64,000 nt of DNA from Gordionus sp. m RMFG-2023. Lineage: Eukaryota > Nematomorpha > Gordioida > Chordodea > Parachordodidae. The translations under genes were made by a program, and so were the position numbers. The stretch is taken from NCBI RefSeq assembly GCF_954871325.1, contig NC_088778.1, positions 32,004,730 through 32,068,729 on the forward strand. Reading direction: 5' to 3'. Position 1 is the first letter of the stretch. Every line of letters starts with the position of its first letter. Positions 23,231 through 44,288 of this stretch are shown here, in pieces. The notes beneath the pieces are model-generated. The model searched no databases and was not told the DNA's origin. It saw nothing but the letters and a program-made list of their open reading frames with translations.

Positions 23231-26200
23231 ATAAGGATCATGATTATATAATTATTTTGCCTCTTTATATAATATTTCTTTTTTATAAAATTTGCATCAA
23301 AACTAAAACAAAATTATATCATTAAAACTTCTTTTTTTCACAAAATTTCGAAACTTTAAAATAAATAAATAAACTATTTTAAATAAAAAAATAAAAAACG
23401 TGTCCAAAACATAATTCTAGAAATTAATTTAAAAAAATTATTTACTAAATCATAAAATAAAACTGTTCGGCTAAAAATTTGAATAATAAAGCAAAAATTA
23501 TTTAATAACTTTATAATTTGAACCACCAAAAAATAATGAATAATAATCAGCATGGCGACATCCCCCTACCTTAACTTGTTTGTTCATGCTGGGCGGTTTA
23601 AGCAGAATTCTCCTCGGACTTTTCCTCTTCATTTTGCAATGCCACTAATAGTATATTATTTCAGTCATTCATGACGCTGGGCACAAATAATTCCACCCCC
23701 CCCAGTCCTTATCACTTTTTTCCGCTAGTTCCATACTTGCCCTGTTTCTCTGTTTGAGTGACTATTGTGTATCTTGGATCATTTCCCCATATTTTTGTTG
23801 CACTTCTTTCCTGACGTCATCCATCCACTTTCTAGATTCCAAAAGACCATCTATTTTTCTTCTCTATCTTGATTACCTTGTTCCCTATTCTAAAGTGTGA
23901 TGCCATCTAAAAATAGAATTAACATTCATATAATATAAATATATCTCCCATATCTTTATTTTCCATCTCCTTTCTCTATGAAATTCTCTTGCCCTTTCTT
24001 CGTGATTCGCTAAGCTATTCTTCTTAAAACCAAGCTTTCAAACTCATTATAATTTTGTACACTTTGTTTAAAAGCAACTAAATTATGATTCTCATAATTC
24101 TCGCACAATTTGTTTAAAAAAACAATTCAATTATAGCTCATGTTAAAATAAACAACAAAATTATGAATCTCATAATTCTCGTAAAACTTGTTTAAAAAAA
24201 TTAAATATGATTACAATTTCACACACGTTTTTGCTCTCGCTCTACCAAACTTGATCTAATCGTTTAATATTTCTTGACCAGATTCCTAACTGCCCTTCAT
24301 TTCCTTGATCTTTTTTTTCCTATATTTTCCTTTACTTTCTCAATTAATTTGACCATCAAACAGTAGTATCTAAACTAACCTTCCAATTTTTTACGACATA
24401 TAATATCTTTCACTTTTACTCTTTCTTTCAAGATATCCCAATTCAGTTCTCGCCTTCCTACCTAATATCTCTGCTCGAGAACTTCCTTTTGGCATCTTAG
24501 CTTTGTTGTATACTAACAACGATAACCACCATCTTCCTTCCCCGTATATTTCCTTTTTTTTAAACAAAATCTTATAATTAAATTTGAAAAATCGAAATAG
24601 GCGATAAATAGGGTATAAAACTATTAATGAAAACTTGTGTGGATAAAGGTGTTATTATATAAAAAAAAGAGAACACAAATTGATACAGGAAATAAGATAT
24701 TAAGAAGAAATTTAGATCAGCCTAGAAAAAAATGATCATCGGGCAATACAAATGAAAATATTGAAACAAACTCGAAAAATACAAATGATGATTCAGAGCT
24801 CAGAACAATTTTTTTTTCTGAAGGGAAAGAGTTGAACGAACAAATTCAAGAACATAATTAGGGTAATACAAGGCCTATTAGAAATAAAACTTTACCGAAA
24901 CACTTCGAAAATTTTGCAATGGATATATTAAAGACACAATGATCTAGTAAATACTTGAAAAATCAAAGATATATATAAATATAAATTGTTATTTAATGAA
25001 TTTGACGAAAATGCAACATATAATATACAAAAAGTAATCGTAAAATTTATAAAAACAATAAATGCACAAATTTTACATTTGAGAATTGAAATTAATATAT
25101 TTAAATAATAATGATGATATGAATTCAGATTACAAGATGAACAATATAAAGCCGGACCTTGAAAGACGACAACAATTGACTAGATACTAATGGTGGAATG
25201 TAGTTATTGTTTGCTAAAATGCAAATTGGAAATTAATTAATTTGTTTAAATAATGTTGGCGGAGGCAAATTGTTTTTTTTATATTTTATTTAAATAAGAA
25301 TGCAAACAAATTGCTAAGTACAAGATGAAAATAATTATTTATTATCATATTGTTGTTAAATAGAGAATTTTATATATAATAGATATGTAAATGATTAATT
25401 TATTTTTATTATAATTATAATTTATAGATANNNNNNNNNNGAAAACATTGTAAAAGACCCGAAGAATAAATTATATTTTTAACTGTAGCATCAGGGAAGA
25501 ATCTTTTGTATGCTGAGAAATTTTATCAAATTAAATATAGAATTCATAATATTTACTTTAAGCTTTCCTTGCATCCTTCTTTATATCACGATGTTTTATC
25601 TACCCAAGAATTTAAATGACCTTTAGATAATTCTCTTGCCAAGAATTTTGTTGTTTTTTTATTTAGGGATTTATGGGCCGGAATTATTTTTGTAGGCCAT
25701 TTCTGGAAGCCCCAAAAATATTCAAAGAGCAGGGCTAGGGACAGACCTAGTAATTCTTATAAACTTAGAAAATCATGGCCTAATAAATAATATTTATATA
25801 ATTTAAAAAAAAAAAAATTATAGATATCTTAGCAAGGAAGCCGACAAAACCTTGTTACCCATTTATATGTATATACCATTTTAGTGTATATACATATAAG
25901 ATAATAAAGAACAGTATATTAAAATAATGTAAAAAATAAAATTATCCTTTATTGTTCCTAAATATAATCCATATTATCATCATAAAATCATTAAAAATCT
26001 GAAATGATCATGATAAATAAATGCTCGATTTCCTCTTTCTTCTTCTCTATTTAACATCATGACACCCTAATAAAAATAATCCCTTCATATTTTGTTTTAA
26101 AAACTGTTTAACCATTAATAAATCATAATTTGATCTAGCATAAGCTAATTTTAAGATTCTATGAAAGGTTACATTTATTTGTATAAAGAAATGAAAAAAT

Positions 26201-26270
26201 TGCTATAAATAAATTAGGATAATATATTCTTTTTCTAAATTCGAAATATATATTTTAAAAACAATAAAAG
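23231..26270. other. AT-rich intergenic region with assembly gap
   Basis: No gene supported. 23570-24560 is pyrimidine-rich on this strand and holds an imperfect repeated block (ATGATTCTCATAATTCTCG, near 24083 and 24150). 10 Ns occupy 25431-25440. The first (signal-peptide) exon of SP3 should lie here but I could not identify it. Confidence 0.45.
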
Positions 26271-33749
<7,479 letters not shown>

Positions 33750-34386
33750 TTTCTCTTTCGTAAAAAATTCTATATAGTCCCCCATTCAAAAAAAAATTAA
33801 ATATTTTAATTGGTTCAAATTTTGTCAAAATCGGTTTCGGGACATATCCTCAAATTCGTTTATTATAAACGCGAAAAAAAATACAAATCAGCTGATTAGG
33901 CCATTTTTGATTTTCCTCAATAATGTAAATAATTTATATAAAAAATTTTTACGCTTTTGAAAAGTGAAGAAAATTGAAAGGTTTTCCATTTATAAAATGG
34001 CCACTATACTTAATTTAAAATTATTGTTATCAATTCCTTTTTCATTATATTTAATTTTGTTATTGTTACGTTTTTAACGCCAATGTGTTATATTTACAAC
34101 TTTAATTAATTTTTTTTTGAACGCGTTTTGTTAAAAAATTTAAAATTCGGATTTTTAACCGGAAATATATTCTATTAATGTTTGAAATACCTATCTTATA
34201 AAGTGTAGACAATCTTGCTATAAACCTTTTGAGTCATGTATATGATAGAGGATGTGGTTTTATTAATTTATTTTTTAATCCTTATATTTACCGTTAAGGT
34301 TGGCAAGGAGTAAGGAAGATAAGACAAATAGATTTAAAACTTCTATTAAATAAATATATTTTAAAAATATTTAACTACAATTTAAC
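33750..34386. other. AT-rich intergenic DNA after SP3
   Basis: Likely SP3 3' untranslated region, then unstructured AT-rich sequence with a block (about 34190-34240) related to the interspersed repeat at 4565-4790. No gene seen. Confidence 0.35.
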
Positions 34387-36440
34387 TAAAAAAACTATAA
34401 TAATTTTATCCTTTATATATATAAGTAAAACTTAAATAATTAAATGAATCTATTAAGTTAAGTTAAATGAAACTATCAAGTTAAGTTAAATGAAACTATC
34501 AAGTTAAGTTAAATGAAACTATTAAGTTAAGTTAATATAAATGGTGTTAGATGAATGTAACATATAAAAATTTGCGCTATAAAATAACCATTATAATAAA
34601 ATAATAATTTATGTTCAACATTCCACCCTCTACAGGAACCCCGCCTATGTTCTCTTTAAATGTAAACCTTTTGTGTTCAAGGAGTTTCTTATCGATTTTG
34701 ATCATAAAATCCATAGTTTTATATTAAAATGTGGCATCTTATTTTGTCTTGCTCACTCCAAATGTTTTAGATCAGAGTGTGTATATTCTTTGATAACAAT
34801 CTTATGTATGTTTCGATGTCAGTTTCGGCTAATTCTTTGTTTATATTTAAATTGTCATCTGGTAAATTATGAAGTATCCGTGATTTTGCAAAAAATAATC
34901 GATAGTGATGTGTTGTTTGTTTGGTTCAGTAGTTATTTGGTTTCTTCATTATTTTGGCTTATTTGCAGCTTGTTATGATTGTCTAATCGTTTGCTTGACC
35001 ATCATCTCGTTGTTTATTATCATTTGTAACTATTTATCTTTATATAATAATCATGATTAATTTATCTCGAATGAAATAATTTCGGAATAATAAAAATAAT
35101 GGGATAAAAATAATTTAGAGGAATCATTTATGGAATAAGAATCATCATTTGGGATATAGAATTATTGAATATTTTGAATTTTAGCGTTTTATATAATATT
35201 TTTTTTTATTAATATAATATTTCAATTATTTTTATTTTTCAAATTTTACTCCCTTATTTTTTAAAGCAAATAATAACTCAAAATTACTGTATCTTTTATC
35301 TTCAATAAAAATAATGTTTTAAAGTAGTCATTATTACTTATACATGTTTTGTCCTTTAAACATAATTTATATTTCATTGTCTTTAAAATTTTAAATTTGT
35401 AAAATTCGCCCACTTTTTTATTAATTATATAAGGTAAATGTTTATTTGTATTGTCTATTCTCTTGATTTTTTATATTTATAAGTGTCAAACTTTAATGAT
35501 TTGGATTCTATTTCTTTTAAATTTCTGTGTATGGGAATTTCATCTATTTCATTTTCATTAATTTTTTCAATACTAAGATTTATATCATATTTTTACAGTC
35601 ATAATACTCTTTTAATATTTCACCATGTATGGGTATATTTATATTTTCATCATTTTTATATTTAGATACTAAAATTATTTCAAATGATATTATGTCAACA
35701 AAAATTTCCTTTAATTTATAAGTATTAATTATATGTTTATCAATATTTTTATCTATAAGATTTATGTCATTAATTATATATATTCATATTAGCCTTTTTA
35801 GCAAAGCGTCTGGAGATTCAAACTCCTCATTTGTCAACATAGCTCTAATTAAGTTAAAGATATTATCTGGTAAATTAACGGTTAATAGCATAGCCTCAGA
35901 ACTACTCTTACTATCTTTAAAAAAATTCTCAGTCTAAGGCTGCATGGCCTCTATGCTTCAGAAAAGATAATATCATAATATTTTAGAAATTTTAAAATTA
36001 AAATTTTAATAAATTTTTTTTTACTTTTTCAAATTAACTATTTCTTACATGTTTTTTTAGAATGAAATCAGAAATTATTCATCATGATTATGTACCAGTA
36101 GCTAAAATTATATTATATGGATTTAGAATATTTTGTCAGTCATTATAGCCAATAAGTTCGTCTAGTTTGATATCTCGTTTAACAATTGACCTTGTTGTTG
36201 ATTTATCCATTTGATCTAAATTAATTTAACTCCAAAACTATAATAATTATATCCTTTATATATATAAGTAAAACTATTAAATAATTAAATAAAATTAAGT
36301 TAATTTAAATGAAACTATCAAGTTAAGTTAAATGAAACTATTAAGTTAAGTTAATAAAAATGGTGTTAAATGAATGTAACATAAAAAAATTTGCGCTATA
36401 TAATAACCATTAAAATAAAATAATAATCCATGTTCAACAT
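34387..36440 (-). mobile_element. LTR-retrotransposon fossil, probably Ty1/copia-like
   Basis: Two direct repeats of about 220-235 bp (34387-34622 and 36225-36440) flank about 1.6 kb. Each contains tandem AAGTTAAGTTAAATGAAACT words. Read on the minus strand, the repeats begin TGTTGAACAT. Just inside, a short stretch starts MDKSTTRSIVKRDIK, and further in lies a gag-like block (LLTVNLPDNIFNLIRAML, then ALLKRLI) resembling the Leu-rich copia gag segment. No polymerase domain was recognised. The element is broken in many places and old; the repeats differ by substitutions and small length changes. Family assignment is tentative. Confidence 0.45.
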
Positions 36441-36636
36441 TTACAATTAAATAAAGTATCATTTAATAAACATTAATTTTTTTAAAAAAAATTAAAGTGA
36501 TTACAAAAATATTGTCAATGTAATAATCTTTTATGTAAGATATAAACATATTATATTAATTATTTTCATAAATTTGATATTAAATTTAAGATTATTTATA
36601 AATTATATAATATAATATCTTATTTATTGGTATAAT

Positions 36637-36966
36637 CAATGACATATAATAATACCTAGACTGATGATTTATTCATTAATAGTGTACAACAATACAAATT
36701 AGCTAAGGACGCCATCTTTATTACCGTAATTAATATTAAAATATTAAACCAGAGCCTAATTTACTCCTATATATGATGCAAAAGAATTGCCTGATCATCG
36801 AGATAATAAGGAAGCAAGTTATTAATTTAATAGTAGTTTTTAACATGAAAATAAATATTATAAAGGTTACCAAAATGGCGGGTCGAGCTGATTTGCTTTT
36901 GACGACGCTTAAAAATGCATTTTAATGAATGAATCGTCAGTCTAGGTATTATTATATGTCATTGGG
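36637..36966. mobile_element. MITE family A, copy 3 (complete)
   Basis: The most complete copy. It starts CAATGACATATAATAATACC then TAGACTGATGATTTATTC, and ends with the complement (GAATGAATCGTCAGTCTAGG then TATTATTATATGTCATTG). The terminal inverted repeats are about 43 bp. The interior matches copies 1 and 2 in reverse orientation. No coding capacity. Confidence 0.75.
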
Positions 36967-37044
36967 TATAATATTAAAAAAATTTTAAAAAAAGAAAGAA
37001 GAAAACAACGCGCACAAAAAAATATGATGTTAAAACTAATAATC

Positions 37045-39210
37045 TTATGGGATGAGACTGCCCATGAAGCTAACGCAATTAGCCTTGTTAATCGCTATGG
37101 CCAGCCTATGTCTTAAGAAAAAGCCTTTTAGAGGTTCATCCGTAAGTTTACGAATGTGCGAACCAAGTTCCTTGATGTTGAGGTTGTGGAAAAAATGAGA
37201 ATGAATATGTATTCTTGTGATACTTAAGAATATTTTGCTGTTTTAACTAACTCCATATTCTCCAGAATTTAAGTGTTTGATTGGATGAAGTCAAAGGATC
37301 AATACACGAGTATTCTTACATGTTGACCACGCTTCCAAGGAATTTGAGAAATCCCATGAGAAAGCTTCCCATCAGATTTGAAAAGACCAGAAGGTTAAAA
37401 AATACAGGAAATTTGGGCTGATCTCAAAACTCTAAGAATAATTGAATTGAATAAATTATGTCTAACGATTTGACCTATATAAAAACGACAACTGAAGATA
37501 TGTCTTTCATTACTGAAAACGGCAGAACTGCAAACTGAGCAAGTGTCGGTTTGGGTTATTAGGTAGGGAATCCCAATACCGCGTGTAAGCTCATTTTGGA
37601 GTTGTAATTGTATATTAACAGAGGGAATGACTTCAAGGAACTCATGGCCAGATCCATTAAATAGCAAAAAGAATATAGGACGGTCATTAGCATTCCGGAA
37701 AGGAGTTATTCAAAGCAACTTGCAATTAGTCCCATCTAGGTTCTTCTCCTTATACGTTTCTGGAATTGGGTGATCAGCGATAATTCGTTATTTCCTAAAA
37801 GTACCATTATAGAAAGAGTCAGGTTTTATCAAATGGTAATCTATAATGTTGTTATATGACAAATGGATATGAAGGCAGTTAGGGCAAGATCGAAAGGAGA
37901 ACTGATACCAAGTCATTCCATCTTAGTTGGCAAAGAGGCTTAACGTGATTTCATCAAATTTAAGGTTTAAAATAATTAAAATTAGGATTTTAATCCCAAT
38001 TTTTATTAAACACAGAGAGGCGTGGGACATTTAAAAATGGGAATTAATTGAAGGTCTTATAGGATAAAATAATTGACAAATTTTTCAAGAGGAAAAGGGC
38101 TTTATCAGAGGGGAAAATGGAAAATAAATCAGCCAACTCAAAAAGTGTCTCATGGAATATACAGGAAGATATTGCTATGTACAGGAGCGCCTAAATAATT
38201 TTGTTCCTCAAGGGTGGCCAGTTTGAAGTTTTGCGAATTTGGTACAATTGATTTGATAGAAATGGATTTGGATTTCTTGGGGTTCATAGAGAGTCCGATA
38301 ACTATCACAGTCTCATTGATTAAATTCACCGCTTTATTGACTTCGTAATTGGAAACCCAAGGTTATCAATATACTAGGCATGCAAAATAAAACACGTCGA
38401 GTTGGTGAACGATTTCGTTGATATGAACAGAAAAATAAAAAAGCAAGACGATCTTCCTGTTGTACGCCCTCAATGGAAGAATTTTATAAATTAAAATAGC
38501 AGAGTGAAAAGATGATAACAAGAATAAAAATTTTTGTGAAACTAGGGAAAGAAGAGTAACTTAGGATAGAATTCTGAGAAAGCTAGTTAGGCACTTTACC
38601 TTTTAAAATTTTATTGCAAAGATTTGTTATTTTAATAAGAATGGGGGTTTGTGAGCATATTGAAGGGGCAAGTGATGTCTAGGAGAAATATAGGGTGAAT
38701 GTCATCAAAAGAATGGGCAGAATTTCGATGAAAGAAAAGAGCTTTCCTCTTCAATATTAAATAGTGAAGCATATGTTGAGTGAGATTGTGGAGATATTGG
38801 GAAAATAGTTGCAGTGTAGGGTGGTTTGACAGATTTAATATATGTATTATTGAAAGGCTCGGCCATGTGTGGAAACCAATCTAAGTGCACCTTTTATGTT
38901 GAGATAATTTTTCTTGCAGATAAAAATGGCATTCACCTCAATCAGTAATAGTTTTCTTTTGTTTTTGACAAGCAGTGGCATCCTGTATTTAAGGAGATGA
39001 GGGGTAATAATGGATGTAGTCTTATCTTGATTTGCTGGGTATGGGATTTATGTGATATTTTTGTAGGGAATCCTGAAGGTATTATATCCATAAAAAAAGG
39101 AAATATTAGCCATTCATTCTCATCGTTAAAATTTAGGGAGGATAGACAATCAGCGAAAGATTTAGCAACTAGAAATCTTGCACCGTGGCTTGAAATGGTC
39201 AAGGAAAAAA
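37045..39210 (-). pseudogene. LINE (non-LTR) reverse-transcriptase relic
   Basis: Minus strand, in order: a possible leader region (39202-38942); NIKGALRLVSTHG at 38930-38864; the RT motif GVQQEDRLAF at 38468-38436 (normally GVQQGDPL); NLINETVIVIGLSMNPKKSK then LGAPV at about 38335-38180; a C-terminal zinc-finger-like block CSVCSSAVFSNERHIFSC at about 37550-37490 followed by RHNLFNSII; and KANCVSFMGSLIP near 37055, matching the extreme C-terminus of this LINE class (QRGNA-x-x-x-LGTLP). The order of motifs is intact but stops and frame changes occur throughout, and the YLDD catalytic box has decayed to YACLVY. It is dead; the family matches the fragment at 17030-17482. Confidence 0.7.
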
Positions 39211-40094
39211 TTCGAGAAGAAGGAATTTGAATTGTGAAGAGGTGGAATTATATTTAAAATCCCTATAGAGTGTTAAATAATTGACAGGACCGACTTCTTA
39301 TAATAGTCATAATTTATATAACTCCAGGCTCAAAACCGATTATTCATATTTTTATGTGTCACCCTATTGTGCCACATGGGTTCGGTCTATCGGGAAGGCA
39401 ATAGTCTACTTTACGGTTTATTTGGTTGACTCGGGTCGATGTCATTTTTACCTAATCGTAACTAAGCTGACTAGACTCAGTAATTAACAATTCTGGTATT
39501 GGGTCTATCCCCAGTGGGTTAACTCACAATATTCAAAATAACATTTAACACAATTAAAACCTCTAAATATCCAATTAAAAGCTTACAAATAGGATTAAAT
39601 GATCCTCCCACCATTCAGCCGGAATCGCCCTAATACAACCCTAAATGATATTCTTTCTAAACTCGAGTTCCAACAATCATAATCTCACACAAAATTAAGT
39701 TATTTTAAAAGATTTTCAACTTTTTTCCTTTACATGGAGTAAAAAAACTAATTTGGTTCTTTGACTACTCCTAAAAAAATTTTTTTATTACTCAGTTCCA
39801 TCCCATGGATAATTAAAGATATTTTGAGTCAAAATATTTTATGCTTCTTGCAAAAAGTCCATGGGTTTCACTTTGTATTGTAATAAATTGTTTTATTAGA
39901 ACGTGGTTTATGATTTAGAGCAGAAAACCTTATTCTAATATTTGTATAAAATTAAATAATGTTTTTGATCAATTAATTGGATTTATCATCCTAAAGGTAA
40001 TTCATTCAATTATTTAACTAAATACTTTAAATTTTGATCAAATTTAAAGTAATTCATTTCAATCCTTTGACCATAATTTTCAATATAAATTATA

Positions 40095-40466
40095 TGTGTC
40101 GTATGGGGATTCGGAATCTCTCAATTTTTAATCATTTACCAAGGGCGATTTTTGGATTTTAAAAAATATGATTAAAAAATTGTATTTCAGCATGTATTTA
40201 GTACCCAAACCAAACTGTAAATTTCACACAATTTTGCCATGAACTTCTGAAATACTTCTAATTTATATTAATTTTTATATGGATTTTTCATATAAATTAA
40301 AAAAAATACCAAAATGTCTATGGCTAAAATTGGCTGAAATTTATAGGTGTAAATACTCTACAAATACTAAAATACATTTCAGGTTAAATCGGATCTTTAA
40401 TTTTTTTTAAATAGCCCTCAGGAAAGTATTTGAATTCAAGAGATTCCGAATCCCCCATATGACACA
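40095..40466. mobile_element. MITE family B, copy 2
   Basis: Near-perfect terminal inverted repeats of about 27 bp: TGTGTCGTATGGGGATTCGG, and the complement at the right end. TA on both sides fits a Tc1/mariner-type target. Interior shared with 3837-4160. It lies in the right arm of the inverted repeat only. Confidence 0.75.
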
Positions 40467-42972
40467 TATATCAAACATTATTTTAATATAATAATATAAA
40501 ATAAGAAGATAAAGTAAATAAAATTATTTCCGCAAGATTGAAGCCTTATTTTAAAAAAATAATTTATACATTTTTTTTTTATTTACAAAACAAAAATATC
40601 GGTTTAACAACAAAATATGAATATAAAATATATTTTTTTTTTATCATATGTAATAACATAAAATCCATGTAAAAGTTTTATTTTTATTTTTTGGAAGACT
40701 AGATTATGGATAAATTACAAAAAATTTATATAACACATAATTCATGAAAACATAAAAGTTTATTAAAAAAAACAGGAAAAATATTATGTATCATGAGAAG
40801 AAGAAAAATTATTGTCCTAAAAAGTTTATATTTTTAATTAATTTATTTCTAATATTAATTTTTAAACACAAAACGATGAAATTTTTTATACGTATCAGTT
40901 TTATTATTATTTAGAAATGATGGGATCTTAATTCCTAATCTAGTTGATGCTGTACCAAATCTGGAAAAATAGGCATACCGAGTATATTATAAAATACAAT
41001 ATAAGGGCAGCCTTTTTATGATTTTTTTAATTCAAGTGTTTGAAAACAAGAATATATTATTTAGCATCTACTTGTGACACTGGATGTGTGGTTAATATAA
41101 TATTAATTTTTAATTAAATAAGAGTAATTCTTATGACATTGTATTTTGATAAAAACATTCTTATATTTTTAATAGCAAACTGTGGCATTGCTTACCTTAC
41201 CACCTTATTGGATATGCTCCCTTATGAACAGTTCTTCCATTGAAATTGCTAAATATATAGATTATTTAGATTAATGTAAATATTTTGTCAATGGAAGAAT
41301 TTAAAAATCTTGTAAAACATTATTTAATAGATAAATTAAAATTACATGGATTATGATACTTTGTAGATAATGGATAAAAAGATTCTTTTGAAAAATATTC
41401 TCGCTGCAGAGACTAGTATTTGTCTTGTTTAAAAACATCTCTGTAGATAAAATAGAAAGTATATTAAAAAATTATTGAATTATATTCTCATATTATATAC
41501 ATTATAACATTCAGATTTAAGTTATTTTTCATTATATAAAGCTTGTTAAATGTTTCAGAATGTAATTATTAATAAAAACTGCATATTTAAATATCAGAAA
41601 CCTGCAGACCCGGCTCTAAGCCCGGTTCGTATTTTAATTATTTGTTAAATAGAACCAGAGCCGGACCTAAAAATTTTTTTTACCCAGGCCGTATATTTTA
41701 AAACCAAATATTTTAAATCGCCATTATTAGGTATAAAAAATAAATTTAATATATTTTAAATCTCCTACACAGTATTACCATTTATCTCATTTCTAATCTT
41801 AGGTAATCATAGTACTTTAGGAGAAGTATTAAGGTTATTTAACATTTTAACATGCAACAATACCGTACTTGTTCCATTACAAATTTATTTATTCGGATAA
41901 TATAATAAATAAGTTACTATTTTTTAAAATATTTTTACAATAATATACTTAAATATTAAATTATACATTATTAATTTTGCTTGTTTTTTTTATTATATTT
42001 ATATGTTCAGATAAAATAATAATTAGAATATGAAATTTAAAAATATTCTGGAAGGGTTAAAAAAATAAACGTTAAGATTTAGAGTCGCTAGTAAGAATAA
42101 GTTACTAACATATCCTTATTAATCATTAGAAATCCTAAAAACTATTATTTATTCAGATATTTACATATATATTCAACAATGATAAAAATATTATTTGGAA
42201 GTTTCTAGTAAGATAAGTCATCCAAAGGAAAAGGAAGGTAAGGGAAGGAAGGAGATGTAATAAAAAATAATGTGTTTTAAGGTAAATCATTTCTTAAATC
42301 TTTAAAACTCTGTACAGCTGATACGCGTTTTGCTATAGGGACAAATCTATATGCGACAAAAAAAACAATTTTTTATATTTTAAGCCTATGTTCTAGTAAA
42401 ATTAAAATCGCTAAAAGATATTATTTATTCAGATATTATTTATATATTTATTAGAATAAATAAATGTAATATAAAAAAATTTATTTAGAAAGTTTCTAGT
42501 AAGAAAAGTGACTAACATTTACTCATTAATCATTAGATAGCGTAAAAAAAATTTTTTTTATTCAGATATTTATTCGAGTAATGAGTAAAAATAATTTAGA
42601 TAAAAAATTTATCCCGTAATTTACTAGTAAGGTAAGTTAACTAACATATCCTATAAGTAAATATTGCTTATAAATTCATATTTTAATCAATGTATTAGAT
42701 ATTGTTATATTATTAAACATTTTTATAATAATAATATATAATAAGGGAAATAAAGTGATAAAATAATTACCGCAAGGTGGAGCCTTTATAAAAATTTTTA
42801 TGTAACAAAATTAAACGGTTTAACAAACAAAATATGAAAAAAAATAAATATTTTTTGATAATAATGTAATGAACATAATTTTAAAAATGATATAAAAGTA
42901 TTTTTTTAAAATTTTTTGGAGGAATAAATTAATTGATATATTACAATTTTTTTTATAAAATAACATATAATT

Positions 42973-43135
42973 AGTGCTGTGAACTTTACCACAAAAAAAA
43001 GGCGTTACCGTCTCGTTACATAAAAAAGAAACTAGTCACCGTTACTCGTTGCATCTGAGAAAGTAACGCTCTACCGTTACTTGTTACATAGGAACAGCAC
43101 AGTTACTCGTTACCTTTTCAAAAAAGGAACGCATG
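42973..43135. mobile_element. Small hAT-like MITE rich in GTTAC words
   Basis: Begins AGTGCTGTGAACTTTACC and contains many GTTACTCGTTAC/CGTTACT words typical of hAT subterminal repeats. Flanked by ATATAATT (42965-42972) and TTATAATT (43136-43143), an 8-bp duplication with one mismatch. The other tandem units of the repeat show the uninterrupted sequence (AACACATAATTCATGAAAAC). Confidence 0.6.
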
Positions 43136-43599
43136 TTATAATTCATAAAAACATAAAAGTTTATAAACAGGAGAATTTTATTTTAAATCAAGAACAAAAA
43201 AATTATTGGCCTAAAAAATATTATATTTTTAATTTAAATATTTCTTTTCCTCTCAAATTGATGAAATAAAATTATTTTTATACGTACTATGTGTTTAATT
43301 AATATTTGGAAATGATTAAGGGTTCAATAATTTTTAATCTAGATAAACGCTATGCCAAATCTGGAAAAAATAGGTATGCACACAAGAATATGTAATTTTG
43401 CATCCTCTTGTGACACTAGATGAGGGTTTTAATACAGTATTATTTCTTTATAACATTGTTTTAAATAAAAACATTCTTATTTTTTAATATAACAAACTAT
43501 GGTATGCTTCCTTATGGAAATTTCTTTCATATTGCCACGATTTACCATGAAATAAGACCCATATATATATAGAATGGTTTCCTCCTTGTTTTCTCTAAA

Positions 43600-44100
43600 C
43601 TACGATATGTTTGTATAATGTTGCCATAACAAACAATTCTGATAAATTGTAGGTTTTATCTTACACCTATATACAAGGTTTACGTCTTTGACAGTATATT
43701 TAATATTTTGTATTATTAAAAATATATATAATATTATTAACAATTTCATTGCAATAATATTTATATTTTTCACCATCAGATATTTACTCATATCCATAAG
43801 AATTAAATATACTTGATCTGAAAAATTGGCTGTATATCCTGGTTTTTGCGTTTAATGTTATACTTTATATTCCGAATTTGTTTTATCTCTCGAGGAGACT
43901 CAGTAATGTTTTTATTAAAAATCGAATCTTTATAGAATTCTTAAACACATTTATCCGCAATATTCTCTTTTATAGAGTTAAGTATATTTATAGGTGTTTT
44001 GGTATAAACCTCATCACAATTTTTAACATTACTGTGACGAGTCTTTCCGAGATACACCCCAAAATATTCAGCTATAAATATATTATCAAATTTATTTTTT
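43600..44100 (-). pseudogene. Decayed coding fragment, unidentified
   Basis: Minus strand, about 44090 to 43790: AEYFGVYLGKTRHSNVKN, DEVYTKTPINILNSIKENIA, one TAA, then EFYKDSIFNKNITESPREIK and KQIRNIKYNIKRKNQ. About 110 codons in one frame with a single stop is unusual in such AT-rich DNA. The layout (His-rich start, then a helical segment rich in Lys) vaguely recalls the region after the FLYWCH finger of MULE transposases, but this is not firm. It could also be a host exon. Confidence 0.35.
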
Positions 44101-44288
44101 ACATAAGGCCACATACTCATGGTACGATATTCTTCTTAAATAATTAGTGTCGTTTTAAATGAATATAATATATATATAATATAATCACATTAGCTGATGA
44201 TGAATCGATATTTATACTCTATTTATTTTTATTACTATTATAAAACTTATTTGGATTAAAAGATACGGTCATTTTAACGTATCTTCTA

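Larger units (their letters stand above)
39955..43520 (-). repeat. Right arm of the long inverted repeat
   Basis: Reverse-complement of blocks in 17745-23230: ATTACCGCAAGGTGGAGCC, TTATTTAGAAAGTTTCTAGT, CATTTCTAATCTTAGGTA and others, in the opposite order. Internal tandem repetition also mirrors the left arm. It carries its own insertions (MITE B at 40095, hAT MITE at 42973) and lacks the pogo element. Confidence 0.6.

Noticed and set aside
26000-26045. Signal-peptide-like start (MLDFLFLLLYLTS) as the missing first exon of SP3
   Set aside because: It runs into a TGA and has no GT donor that would join to the next exon in phase 1.
34673-34978. Plus-strand 101-codon frame
   Set aside because: It is antisense to the interior of the copia-like fossil and shows no domain or signal.
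38942-39230. Plus-strand 77-codon frame
   Set aside because: It is opposite the leading part of the minus-strand LINE and has no support of its own.
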